From Zeimonas sp964538505 (GTDB lineage Bacteria > Pseudomonadota > Gammaproteobacteria > Burkholderiales > Burkholderiaceae_E): a stretch of 64,000 bases of DNA. The first letter of the stretch is position 1. Each line of letters starts with the position of its first letter. The translations under genes were made by a program, and so were the position numbers. Where the stretch lies: the NCBI GenBank assembly GCA_964538505.1, contig CAZIDY010000006.1:62001-126000 (forward strand), read 5' to 3'. The notes beneath the pieces are model-generated. The model saw only the letters and a program-made list of their open reading frames with translations. It was not told the origin of the DNA and ran no database searches. Below are positions 8,301-15,884 of the stretch, piece after piece.

Positions 8301-10135
8301 CCGTCGGGTGCAATCCGCACGATGGCCATCAGGCGGCCGTGCAGCGCTTCGCGACCCGGCTTCGAATCCGGTACGGCGTGCTCGAGCTGCATCGTTGCAC
8401 GCAGCGGCTGCACGCCGTCGTCGTCGGGAACATGCCCGGAGAAATCGAGGCGAACGACCTGCATGCGCTCGTTGTAGTGCAGCTCGAGTCGCACTTCGCG
8501 TTCCGGGACGACACTGGGGCGCACGATCGTCGTCGGCGACGGCCACGGCGATCCGGCCGGGTACGTGAAACGCTCGTACCAGCGCGTGCCCTTCTCATCG
8601 ACGCGCCGCTCGACGACGCGTCCGAGCGCGTCGTAGCGGATGCGCATCCCGTCGATGGCGACGGCACGTCCGCCGGCGCCGATGCGCACGCGCAGGCCGA
8701 CCGGCGGGCAACGACGGCATCCGTCGCCGTCGGAGGCGACGAGCATCGGCTCGCCGCCCGCATCGATCCATCGGTATCGCGTGACCGAGTCGCCCGCACG
8801 GACGGTCGTCGTTCCGCGCTGCGATGTGCGCGTCGGCAGCTCGTAGTCGAGACGCAGCGCCTGCGCGTCGCCTTCGCCGATGCCTCTCGACAGAACGACG
8901 CGCCCGCCATCGTCGTACCGATACGCGCTACGGCGGCCGTCGGTATCGACGATGGCGGTGAGCCGGTGGAAAGCGCGCGGGTCGCCGTACTCGTAGCGCA
9001 GCGTGCGACCGTCGGGATACCGAACCCCGACCAGCTGGCGATGTGCGTCGTACTCGTAGCGCAGCTGCTGGCCATCGGGCAGTCGCAATCCGACCAGCCG
9101 CGTCGCGTCGTACTCGAAGCCGATCGTCCGACCGGCATCGTCGCGCACCTCGGCAACGCGGCCGCGTTCATCGCGCCGCAACTGGATGCGATCACGATCG
9201 GCCGACACAATCGACTCGAGCCGGCCCTCGGCATCGAAGTGCACGACGCGACCGCCCGGCCAGCGCCAGACGAACATGACCGGCGATCCGTTCGAGTACT
9301 GCTCGTCGACGAGGCCGTCGTCGATCGAGCGCGATCCGTAGCGCCGTGGCTCGTCGAGGCCGCGTCCGACCGGACCGCCCTGACGCGACGCCTCGCGCAT
9401 GCGCGCCGCACCGCGTTCGCCTGCCGACGGCCGGAACACGATCCGGCGTCCATCGCCCTGGACCACCTGCAGCTCGACGCGGCCCTCGCGCACGATGCGC
9501 GCAAGCCGCGTCTCGAAGCTGTGGCTCCAGCCGCGTCCGAGCGACAGCGCGAAATCGGCGCGGCTGTTGTAGTGACGCGCGAGCAGCAGGTTCAGCGTGT
9601 CGTCCTGCGGCAGCCCGAAGGCATCGGCGATCCCGTCGGGAGACAGTGAGCTCGACTGCGGATGCGCGAAGACGACATCGACCTGCCGCTGGTACTTGTT
9701 GCCGGTGACCACGTCGACCGGATTGCCGGCGGCACGGTCGATCGACGACGACGCGAGGCTCGCCGGCTCGCTTCGCGATGGGCGCGGCGCGTCGCAGAAG
9801 ACGGGCGCCGCGCGCGGCGGCCGGCTTGCGCGCTCCACCGATGCAATGAACTCGGCGATCGCGCCTCCGCCGACACCGATACCGAACGCTCCGCCGATCG
9901 GAAGGCCGGCGAAGCTGCCGCCAGGCGCACCCCCCGCCGGCGTGCAGGCGCCGGCTGCAGCCGGCGTGCCGCCGAGGATCGACGCGATCGTGTCGGCGAG
10001 CGCTGCTCCCGCCGACGACAGCCAGAGCAACGATCCGAGGGCGACCGGCAGCAGCACACCCCGCAGCCACGAAGCGAACCGCAAACGTCCCTTCGTGTGC
10101 TGCGGGGAACCCGGAGAGCGGCGGATGTCGTGCAT
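5363..10135 (-). CDS. RHS-repeat protein with C-terminal DUF2235 (Tle1-like) lipase domain
   Basis: A 1590-aa RHS/YD-repeat shell protein. A Sec-type signal (about residues 20-48, ending ALA) replaces the PAAR domain of type VI RHS effectors. A DUF6531-like region (NPVDVVTGNKYQ) precedes many YD repeats (about 180-1200). The RHS core motif (YDPASGRYLEPDPLGL, then DPLGL) ends near 1270. The last 320 residues match DUF2235 hydrolases: AFDGTGN, nucleophile elbow GFSRGA near 1360, LGLWDTV (Asp) and GSHADIGGG (His), a plausible Ser-Asp-His phospholipase triad as in Tle1 effectors. No small immunity gene is seen downstream; the inverted-repeat modules lie there instead. The role as a secreted toxin is inferred. 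Confidence 0.85.
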   Translation of the reverse strand: MHDIRRSPGSPQHTKGRLRFASWLRGVLLPVALGSLLWLSSAGAALADTIASILGGTPAAAGACTPAGGAPGGSFAGLPIGGAFGIGVGGGAIAEFIASVERASRPPRAAPVFCDAPRPSRSEPASLASSSIDRAAGNPVDVVTGNKYQRQVDVVFAHPQSSSLSPDGIADAFGLPQDDTLNLLLARHYNSRADFALSLGRGWSHSFETRLARIVREGRVELQVVQGDGRRIVFRPSAGERGAARMREASRQGGPVGRGLDEPRRYGSRSIDDGLVDEQYSNGSPVMFVWRWPGGRVVHFDAEGRLESIVSADRDRIQLRRDERGRVAEVRDDAGRTIGFEYDATRLVGLRLPDGQQLRYEYDAHRQLVGVRYPDGRTLRYEYGDPRAFHRLTAIVDTDGRRSAYRYDDGGRVVLSRGIGEGDAQALRLDYELPTRTSQRGTTTVRAGDSVTRYRWIDAGGEPMLVASDGDGCRRCPPVGLRVRIGAGGRAVAIDGMRIRYDALGRVVERRVDEKGTRWYERFTYPAGSPWPSPTTIVRPSVVPEREVRLELHYNERMQVVRLDFSGHVPDDDGVQPLRATMQLEHAVPDSKPGREALHGRLMAIVRIAPDGRRQRTSFQYDALRRLVAIDARATVVHAIERDALGRPVVERLPDGTTRRRTWDSAWRLASSGSRGSTISFAYDEAGRPSTIDWSGGERWTIRLGKGSVEIESNHGWRERIAPGSRAAARGMPLMMARTEHGRHLLADLRGNRFERHYDDLGRLVETRSPYEGRRRYRYDGFGRLSSIAFADGSVDSREHDEGGRLVRRVQASPRLRENVETTFRYQGAQLFAIEHDAQQSIVRHDREGRIIETLETRGGKQFHERSEYDAHGRLAMQWLADGSRLRHRYDAIGRRESLELAAPRSEVFRTIVRREPGADADSVSLMLGNGIRALRRNDATGYPVSLAWERSAATASARLPQSQALPFRRLHWDPVGVPLSITHDGGEDRYAYDRFGRLIVRERHASGDDPVDARQALHVEYFALDPLGTRVAARRRDGSDTPLAEALPRDATGLPTRRGELALRYGVQRRIVEARGPAVQARYRYDAFGRRIARQVVVSAADAAGTRTGVGDGSATGVQRGFLYRDQRLVAETDGEGRLLRQYLYWQAMPIAVLEHTDAGRSLAWLLADHLGTPIAATDEAARVVWRSDADAYGALADEQGTFFQPLRFAGQYFDVETGLHDNLLRTYDPASGRYLEPDPLGLAAGFDPYAYADGNPLVAVDPLGLLLFAFDGTGNGASGRDGEDVSNVRKFFEASDDPDKWYMAGVGRDDYPSGIEATALDWAEARTARDRVDWMLGTLDGFLDEAWIGRIAPVDVIGFSRGAAMARDFVNRVSSWIDAGRFHARGICVDLRFLGLWDTVAQFGLLGLANQSWELSIPSAVRASFHAVALNEHRALFPLESALGSPAWVIERGFVGSHADIGGGNAEGDLSDAALVWMTRMAQSMGVPVRDPAPVNAVVTDPRLHDRDYVGGGDRMVYRRDAAGRIVQQSRQRDAVVPGLDWSESLAFLVPFQWRQRDANGWPSLVGRVDMQAYGAWLQSAYGIEVRR

Positions 10136-10293
10136 GCCTCGACGCTAGGCATTGCCCGGCGCGCCGCCAATCGAACACACGGTTCGTCGCCTTCGACCAT
10201 CCGGGCGATCTCCGGCCGAAAGGCCGACGGGCAGCGTCCATGCGGACGATGCCTTCGGAGCGCGATCGCACGGCCGGGCGGTATGCTTGGCCG

Positions 10294-11478
10294 ATGTCCG
10301 TCCGGATGTCCGTCCGCTACCGGCTGCAATGCGCTGCCGACACCGTCGAAGCCCGTGCCCATGCGCTCGCCGTCGAACAGTCGATCGAGATGCCGGTCGA
10401 AGCGGTGCGCGACGAGCGCGTGCGCACCGACATCGTCGGCGAGGTCGTCTCGATCGAGCCGTCGCCGACGGCCGACGCCCGATTCGACGTCGTGCTCGGG
10501 CTCGCCGTCGAGACCACCGGCGACGAGCCCGGCCAGCTGCTCAACGTCGTCTTCGGCAACTGCTCGCTGCAGCCCGAGGTCGAGCTGATCGATCTCGAGC
10601 TGCCGCCGGCCACCCTCGCAACGTTGCCCGGCCCGCGCTTCGGCGTGAGCGGCTGGCGCGCCGCGCTCGCTGACGAGGGTTCGGCATCGACACGCCCGCT
10701 CAGCTGCACCGCGCTCAAGCCGCAGGGGCTGGACCCGGAGGCGCTCGCCCACCTCGCCTACGTCTTCGCGCGCGCCGGCATCGACGTCATCAAGGACGAC
10801 CACGGAATCGCCGACCAGCGATGCGCACCCTTCGCGCAACGCGTCCCTCTCGTGCAGCAGGCGATCGCTCGCGCGAACCGCGAGAAGCGCGACGCCTCGG
10901 GCGAGCTCGCCGGACATCGCTCGATCTACGCGCCGACGATCTCCGGCGGCCCGCGGCGGCTCGCCGCGCAGATCGCGCTCGCGCGTGCGGAAGGCGTCGG
11001 CGCGTTGCTGTGCTGTCCGATGATCATCGGCGTGCCCGCCTTCACCGAGCTCGTTCGCGCCGACGCAGGCGTGCCACTGCTCGCGCATCCCGCGCTGGCC
11101 GGACACCTGCGCATCGCGGCGCCGCTGCTGCTCGGGCGGCTGTTCCGCCTGTTCGGCGCCGACGCGACGATCTTCCCGAACTGGGGCGGACGCTTCCTGC
11201 ATTCGCGGGACGAGTGCCTCACGATCGCCAGGCGCGCGCGCGAGCCGCTCGGCCCGCACCGACCGACGATGCCGGTTCCCGCGGGCGGCATGCGCATCGA
11301 CCGCGTGAACGAGATCGCCCGCGCCTACGGTGCCGACACGATGCTGCTGATCGGCGGCGACCTGCTGCGCAACGGCAACGCGCTCGCCGAGCACGCCGCT
11401 GGATTCGCACGACGCGTTGCGCACGCACTCGACGACGACGGGGCAGAGCATCCCCGTATGGAGACGATCGATGGCTGA
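10294..11478 (+). CDS. RuBisCO-like protein (form IV)
   Basis: A 394-aa homologue of the RuBisCO large subunit. LKPQGL (Lys142) matches the active-site Lys175 region, and GIDVIKDDHG places a carbamylatable Lys167 and Asp169. The last acidic metal ligand (Glu204 in true RuBisCO) is His170, and the loop-6 Lys334 is missing (NWGGRF instead). CO2 fixation is therefore not expected; form IV proteins act as enolases, isomerases or decarboxylases on phosphorylated sugars. The phosphate-binding IGGDLL stretch is kept. I start at 10294 (MSVRM) rather than an upstream in-frame ATG, because homology begins at RYRLQC. Its stop overlaps the start of the cupin gene by 8 bp, suggesting coupled translation. 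Confidence 0.85.
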   Translation: MSVRMSVRYRLQCAADTVEARAHALAVEQSIEMPVEAVRDERVRTDIVGEVVSIEPSPTADARFDVVLGLAVETTGDEPGQLLNVVFGNCSLQPEVELIDLELPPATLATLPGPRFGVSGWRAALADEGSASTRPLSCTALKPQGLDPEALAHLAYVFARAGIDVIKDDHGIADQRCAPFAQRVPLVQQAIARANREKRDASGELAGHRSIYAPTISGGPRRLAAQIALARAEGVGALLCCPMIIGVPAFTELVRADAGVPLLAHPALAGHLRIAAPLLLGRLFRLFGADATIFPNWGGRFLHSRDECLTIARRAREPLGPHRPTMPVPAGGMRIDRVNEIARAYGADTMLLIGGDLLRNGNALAEHAAGFARRVAHALDDDGAEHPRMETIDG

Positions 11479-11944
11479 TGCGCCGATCCGTCGGCAAACG
11501 GCGCCCGCGCGTTGGGAGGGCGTCGACGTATCCCCGTACAAGGACAGGGGCAGCGCGCCTTTTCGCGACATCACGCGCCAACTGCTGTTCGGCGATCCCG
11601 ACCTCGCCTGCGAGCTGCGCTACTTCGAGATCGGCCCGGGCGGACACTCTACGCTCGAGCAGCACGCACACCGACACGCGGTGATGGTGTTGCGCGGTCG
11701 CGGCCGATGCCTCGTCGGCAATCGCATCCACCGGATCGACGAGCATGACCTGGTCTCCATCGACGCGGATACCTGGCACCAGTTCCGCGCCGACGACGAC
11801 CAGCCGCTCGGCTTCCTGTGCCTGGTAAACCGCGAGCGCGACCGACCACGCCTGCCCGACGCGGCCCAGCTCGAAGCCTTGCGCAGCGACCCGGTGATCG
11901 CGGCATTCATCCGCACCGGCGTCGACGCGACACGCGACGCATGA
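11471..11944 (+). CDS. Single-domain cupin protein
   Basis: A 157-aa cupin-fold protein. The first cupin motif is visible as GGHSTLEQHAHRHAVMVLRGRG (His ligands and Glu), and the second as DADTWHQFRADDDQPLGFLCL. It begins inside the last codons of the RuBisCO-like gene, so the two are almost certainly co-translated and act together. Candidate roles are sugar isomerase, lactonase, dioxygenase or a binding protein for the same substrate; the sequence does not decide. A C-terminal helix (residues 130-157) follows the barrel. Confidence 0.8.
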   Translation: MADAPIRRQTAPARWEGVDVSPYKDRGSAPFRDITRQLLFGDPDLACELRYFEIGPGGHSTLEQHAHRHAVMVLRGRGRCLVGNRIHRIDEHDLVSIDADTWHQFRADDDQPLGFLCLVNRERDRPRLPDAAQLEALRSDPVIAAFIRTGVDATRDA

Positions 11945-12021
11945 CCACGAACCCCGCACGACGGGCATCGTCGATGTAAGCCGGCCGGTGCCGGGGCGAC
12001 TGCCTGCATCAGGAGGATCGG

Positions 12022-13263
12022 ATGAGACGCGACCCCAACGTTCTTCCTGCCGAGTCGCGACGCCGCAGCCTGCGCACGCTGGCCTTCGGCGCGCTCGCCG
12101 GCACCCATGCCGCCGCCGGGTGGCCCGGCGCAATGCGCAACGCGTTCGCGCAGACTCCGCCGGCCGATTCGTCGAGCAGAACAAGCTCGGCCCGCCGCAC
12201 CGACGCTTCCCCGGCACCGCGCGTCGTGCCGGTCGCCTCGGGGCTCGAGCATCCATGGTCGCTCGCCTTCCTGCCCGACGGGCGCATGCTCGTCACCGAA
12301 CGACCCGGCCGGCTGCGCGTGATCTCGCTGTCGGGCCGGCTGTCGGCGCCAATGGAAGGCGTGCCGAAGGTCGCCGCGCGCGGCCAGGGCGGGCTGCTCG
12401 ACATCGTGCTGTCGCCGGATTTCCAGCGCGACTCCACGGTGTTTCTTTCCTACGTCGAGCCGGTGGACGGCGGTGCACGCACCGCGGTGGCGCGCGCCGA
12501 GTTCGTCGACGGACCGACGCCGGCGCTGCGCAACGTGACGCGCATCTTCGGCCAGAAGGACGCCCCTTCCGGTGGCAACCACTTCGGGTCGCGCATCGTT
12601 TTCGGCCGCGACGGATCGATGTTCGTCACGATGGGTGACCGCTTTTCGCATCGGGACCGCGTCCAGCAGCTCGACAATCACTACGGCAAGATCGTCCGCA
12701 TCCGGCCCGATGGAAGCATTCCTCCGGACAACCCCTTCGTGAAACGTGAAGGTGCGCTGCCCGACATCTGGTCGTACGGGCACCGCAACGTCCAGGGCGC
12801 CACGCTGAACCCGGCCACCGGCGAGCTGTGGATCTGCGAGCACGGACCGCAGGGCGGCGACGAGGTCGGAATCGTTCGCGCCGGCGAGAACCACGGATGG
12901 CCGGTGATCACCTACGGACGCGAGTACGTCACCGGCTTCACGATCGGCGATGGAACCGAACGGGCCGATGTCGCTGCACCGCTGTGGCAATGGACGCCGT
13001 CGATCGCGCCGTCGGGCCTGGCGTTCTACATGGGCGAGCGCTATCCCGAATGGCATGGCGACGTGTTCGCCGGCGCGCTGAAGTTTCGCCTGCTGTCGCG
13101 GTTGATCGTCGTCGGGAACCGCGTGATCCAGGAGGAGCGCCTGCTGCAGGATCTCCGACAGCGCGTGCGCGACGTGCGCACGGCGAACGACGGCCTGATC
13201 TACCTGCTCACCGACGAGAGCGACGGCCAGCTGCTGCGCCTCGAGCCGGGAGCCGGAAGCTGA
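12022..13263 (+). CDS. PQQ-dependent soluble aldose/sugar dehydrogenase
   Basis: A 413-aa periplasmic beta-propeller of the Asd/YliI (GSDH) family, which oxidises aldoses with pyrroloquinoline quinone. The N-terminus is a Tat signal (RRRSLRT followed by a hydrophobic stretch to about residue 37). GLEHPWSLAFLPDGRMLVTERPGRL opens the propeller. SGGNHFGSRIVFGRDG, WSYGHRNVQGA and EHGPQGGDEV carry the residues that in this family bind PQQ, calcium and the catalytic His. A strong AGGAGGA site precedes the ATG. It is followed closely by a small GNAT gene and may share its transcript. Confidence 0.88.
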   Translation: MRRDPNVLPAESRRRSLRTLAFGALAGTHAAAGWPGAMRNAFAQTPPADSSSRTSSARRTDASPAPRVVPVASGLEHPWSLAFLPDGRMLVTERPGRLRVISLSGRLSAPMEGVPKVAARGQGGLLDIVLSPDFQRDSTVFLSYVEPVDGGARTAVARAEFVDGPTPALRNVTRIFGQKDAPSGGNHFGSRIVFGRDGSMFVTMGDRFSHRDRVQQLDNHYGKIVRIRPDGSIPPDNPFVKREGALPDIWSYGHRNVQGATLNPATGELWICEHGPQGGDEVGIVRAGENHGWPVITYGREYVTGFTIGDGTERADVAAPLWQWTPSIAPSGLAFYMGERYPEWHGDVFAGALKFRLLSRLIVVGNRVIQEERLLQDLRQRVRDVRTANDGLIYLLTDESDGQLLRLEPGAGS

Positions 13264-13283
13264 ACGAACCAGGAGACCCGGGC

Positions 13284-13580
13284 ATGACGACCCCTCGCTG
13301 CGACGACCCGATCCTGCACGCAAGCACCGTCGACGGTGGAGCGTTCTACGTCGAACGCCACGGCGAACGGATCGCCGAGCTCACGTACACGCGCGGCGAG
13401 CGCTATGCGACGATCGATCACACCTGGATCGACGACGAGCTGCGCGGCTCCGGCTGCGGTCGACGCCTGGTCGACGCGATCGTGCAATGGGCGCGCGAAG
13501 CGCAGATCAAGCTGCGGCCGCGCTGCTCGTTCGCGCGCGCAGTGCTCGAGCGCACGCCCGAGTACGCCGACGTGCGGTAG
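13284..13580 (+). CDS. Small GNAT-type N-acetyltransferase (YidJ/COG2388-like)
   Basis: A 98-aa protein with the short GNAT fold seen in COG2388 proteins. ERHGERIAELTYTRG and TIDHTWIDDELRGSGCGRRLVDAIVQWARE contain the Rxx(G/S)xGxG acetyl-CoA loop, followed by KLRPRCSFARAVLERTPEYADV, where the family has a conserved cysteine region. The start has an AGGAG site 8 bp upstream. The substrate is unknown. It ends 46 bp before the convergent metW stop. Confidence 0.85.
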   Translation: MTTPRCDDPILHASTVDGGAFYVERHGERIAELTYTRGERYATIDHTWIDDELRGSGCGRRLVDAIVQWAREAQIKLRPRCSFARAVLERTPEYADVR

Positions 13581-13626
13581 GGCGCGGGGCACGCCGGCAA
13601 CCACCGACGAACCGCAGGGCGCCTGT

Positions 13627-14298
13627 TCAGCGGCGACGGAACCGGTAGATCGCCTGCGTCGCACGCAGGCCCACGAGACGACGCACGCGCCGCCCGTCGA
13701 CGAGGAAGGCGCTCGCGGTGATCTCCAGCCCGAGGCTGTCGAGGAAATCCTCGAAGTCGCGCACGGTGGCCAGGTGCAGGTTCGGTGTGTCGTACCACCT
13801 GTAGGGCATCTCGCGCGACACCGGCATGCGCCCGCGCAGGATCGACCACGCGTGATACCAGTGTCCGAAGTTCGGGAAAGAGACGATTCCCTCGCGCCCC
13901 ACCTCGCTCATCTCGCGCAACACTCGCTCGGTCTCGCGCGTGGCCTGGATCGCCATCGACAGCACGACAACGTCGAAGGCGAGCGCGTGGAACATCCCGA
14001 GCCCCGACTCGATATCCTGCTGGATCACGTCGACGCCGCGACGCATGCAGGCGAGCAGCTGCGCGTCGTTGATCTCGACGCCATAGCCGCGACAGCCTTT
14101 CGCCTGCTGCAGGTGCGCCATTAACGCGCCGTCGCCGCAGCCGAGGTCGAGCACGCGCGAGCCGTGCCCGATCCAGCCGGCGATCAGCGCGAGGTCGGCG
14201 CGCAGTCCGTTCGTCGTTCCGCGCTCGTGCGCGGCGATCGCCTTCGACGCTGCGGCCGCGTCCGTGCGCTGCGTTGCCGCGGTGGTCGATGCGCTCAT
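13627..14298 (-). CDS. metW: MetW, methionine biosynthesis methyltransferase-like protein
   Basis: A 223-aa class I SAM-methyltransferase-fold protein (motif I VLDLGCGDGALM; acidic GYGVEIND). MetW works with MetX in the homoserine acylation step of methionine synthesis. Its start overlaps the metX stop by 4 bp (ATGA), giving the usual metXW arrangement under the SAM-II riboswitch. An alanine-rich N-terminal 25 residues precedes the conserved part. C-terminal landmarks are SFPNFGHWYHAW and PYRWYDTPNLHLATVRDFEDF, typical of MetW. Confidence 0.93.
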   Translation of the reverse strand: MSASTTAATQRTDAAAASKAIAAHERGTTNGLRADLALIAGWIGHGSRVLDLGCGDGALMAHLQQAKGCRGYGVEINDAQLLACMRRGVDVIQQDIESGLGMFHALAFDVVVLSMAIQATRETERVLREMSEVGREGIVSFPNFGHWYHAWSILRGRMPVSREMPYRWYDTPNLHLATVRDFEDFLDSLGLEITASAFLVDGRRVRRLVGLRATQAIYRFRRR

Positions 14299-15644
14299 CG
14301 GTCGGCTCCGACATGCGCGGCGACCCGATCGAACCACGCACGCACGACCGACACGTACTGCGGATTCTCGAGCAGGAAGGCGTCGTGGCCGTGCGGTGCG
14401 TCGACCTCTGCGTAGGTGACGCTGCTTCCGTTGGCGAGCAGCGCCTCGACGATCTCGCGGCTGCGGTCGGGCGCGAATCGCCAGTCGGTCGTGAACGAGA
14501 CGATCAGGAAATCGGCCTTCGCGCCGGCGAAGGCACGCGAGAGATCGCCGCCGTGCCCGAGCGCCGGATCGAAGTAGTCGAGCGCGCGCGTGATCAGCAG
14601 ATAGGTGTTCGCGTCGAAGTACGACGAGAACTTCTCGCCCTGGTAGCGCAGGTACGACTCGATCTCGAACTCGACGTCGAAGGTGAAGCGATATTCGCTG
14701 CGCAGCGCCGTGTCGCTCACGTGCCGGCGCAGTGCGCGGCCGAACTTCTCGGCCATCACGTCGTCGGACAGGTAGGTAATGTGGCCGATCATGCGCGCCA
14801 CCTGCAGCCCGCGCGCGGGCACGACGCCGTGCTCGTAGAAGCGCCCGCCGTGGAAGTCGGGATCGGTGACGATCGCCCGGCGTGCGACCTCGTTGAACGC
14901 GATGTTCTGCGCCGAGAGCTTCGGTGCCGTCGCGATCGCGACGCAGTGCGCGATGCGCTGCGGATACAGCATCGTCCACGCGAGCGCCTGCATGCCGCCG
15001 AGACTGCCGCCCATCACCGCGGCGAAACGCTCGATGCCGAGCACGTCAGCGAGCCTCGCCTGCGCGTGCACCCAGTCCTCGACGGTGACGACCGGGAAAT
15101 CGGGACCGTAGGGCTTGCCGGTGGCCGGGTTCGGATGCATCGGACCGGTGGAGCCAAAGCAGCTGCCGAGATTGTTCACGCCGATCACGAAGAAGCGGTC
15201 GGTGTCGACCGGCTTGCCCGGACCAACCATGTTGTCCCACCAGCCGACGTCCTTCGACGAGCCGGCGTAGACGCCGGCGACGTGATGTCCGGCATTCAAC
15301 GCGTGGCAGACGAGCACCGCATTGCTGCGCGCCGCATTCAGCGTACCGTAGGTCTCGTAGACGAGGTCGTAGCCGGCGATCGACGCGCCGCTGGCGAGCG
15401 CGAGCGGCTCGCTGAAGTGCATGCGTCGCGGCTCGACGATGCCGACCGAGTCGGAAGGGAGAGCACCTTCCCCGCCGTTCGCGGAACGGCCTTCACTCTC
15501 TGTGGCAGTGTCCGCGCCGCCTGCAGCAGAAGGCTCGATACCGTCGCGCGTCGACGGCGCGCCCTTGCGCGCGTCCTGCGCGGAGGCGCCTGAAACGGGC
15601 GAATGGACGACGGTAGAGTTCGACGCTGCCAAGTTCGTGAACAC
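14295..15644 (-). CDS. metX: Homoserine O-acyltransferase (MetX) with N-terminal extension
   Basis: Activates homoserine by acetyl or succinyl transfer in methionine synthesis; the acyl donor cannot be told from sequence alone. It has an alpha/beta-hydrolase fold with nucleophile elbow GGSLGG (Ser214 in the long form), Asp in TTDWRF and His in PHGHDAFLL. Family homology starts at SVGIVEPRRMHF near residue 66. The first 65 residues are Ala/Ser/Gly-rich and unlike relatives. The only upstream in-frame starts I see are GTG 15644 and TTG 15635, with no ribosome binding site and only 9 nt from the leader terminator. The next ATG (15421) would give 375 aa, losing a few conserved residues. The start is therefore uncertain. 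Confidence 0.9.
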   Translation of the reverse strand: MFTNLAASNSTVVHSPVSGASAQDARKGAPSTRDGIEPSAAGGADTATESEGRSANGGEGALPSDSVGIVEPRRMHFSEPLALASGASIAGYDLVYETYGTLNAARSNAVLVCHALNAGHHVAGVYAGSSKDVGWWDNMVGPGKPVDTDRFFVIGVNNLGSCFGSTGPMHPNPATGKPYGPDFPVVTVEDWVHAQARLADVLGIERFAAVMGGSLGGMQALAWTMLYPQRIAHCVAIATAPKLSAQNIAFNEVARRAIVTDPDFHGGRFYEHGVVPARGLQVARMIGHITYLSDDVMAEKFGRALRRHVSDTALRSEYRFTFDVEFEIESYLRYQGEKFSSYFDANTYLLITRALDYFDPALGHGGDLSRAFAGAKADFLIVSFTTDWRFAPDRSREIVEALLANGSSVTYAEVDAPHGHDAFLLENPQYVSVVRAWFDRVAAHVGADR

Positions 15645-15652
15645 CGAAAACG

Positions 15653-15683
15653 AAAAACCCGACCGGCTTGCTGGCGGGTCGGG
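15653..15683 (-). terminator. Intrinsic terminator in the metX leader
   Basis: On the minus strand, CCCGACC (15677-15683) and GGTCGGG (15658-15664) form a 7-bp GC stem with a 12-nt loop, followed by TTTTT (15653-15657). It sits about 20 nt after the SAM-II aptamer and just before the metX coding frame, where a SAM-controlled attenuator would be expected. Confidence 0.85.
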
Positions 15684-15701
15684 CTCGATCGGATGAACCT
15701 G

Positions 15702-15757
15702 GCCGCTTTAGCCGTACTTGTAACGCGCCCGCAAGCTGATCCTCAAATCGGCGCGAT
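15702..15757 (-). promoter_or_regulatory. SAM-II riboswitch upstream of metXW
   Basis: The minus-strand leader reads TCGCGCCGATTTGAGG, then TTGCGGGCGCGTTACAA, then GCTAAAGCGG. These are the conserved blocks of the SAM-II H-type pseudoknot in the right order: GCGC stem, U-rich GATTTGA loop, GCGCGT closing strand and GCTAAA tail. SAM binding would signal methionine sufficiency; the terminator just downstream suggests control of transcription, although SAM-II often acts on translation. The predicted promoter starts RNA immediately before the aptamer. Confidence 0.88.
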
Positions 15758-15768
15758 GAGACCGTTCA

Positions 15769-15798
15769 AAGGTACGTCCGCGAAGCAGCCGATGTCAA
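15769..15798 (-). promoter_or_regulatory. Predicted sigma-70 promoter of the metXW transcript
   Basis: On the minus strand a perfect -35 TTGACA (15793-15798) is separated by 18 bp from TACCTT (15769-15774). The expected start would be about 7 nt further, directly at the 5' edge of the SAM-II aptamer, which supports both calls. Confidence 0.6.
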
Positions 15799-15884
15799 AT
15801 CGGCGGCGGCGCTCCCGTTCGCTGGCGGTAGCGGGTGACCCGGGTCGGCGGCCGGCGCGGGGACGATCGTCGTGTGAACAGGCC

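Noticed and set aside
5615..9649. A 1344-codon open frame antisense to the RHS gene
   Set aside because: Same artefact of high GC; no motifs, no start signals, while the opposite strand has clear RHS and DUF2235 motifs.
15787..15803. Hairpin GCCGAT-TTGAC-ATCGGC upstream of the SAM-II aptamer, which repeats GATTTGA
   Set aside because: Looked like a tandem aptamer, but the GCGCGT and GCTAAA blocks are missing and it overlaps the -35 element.
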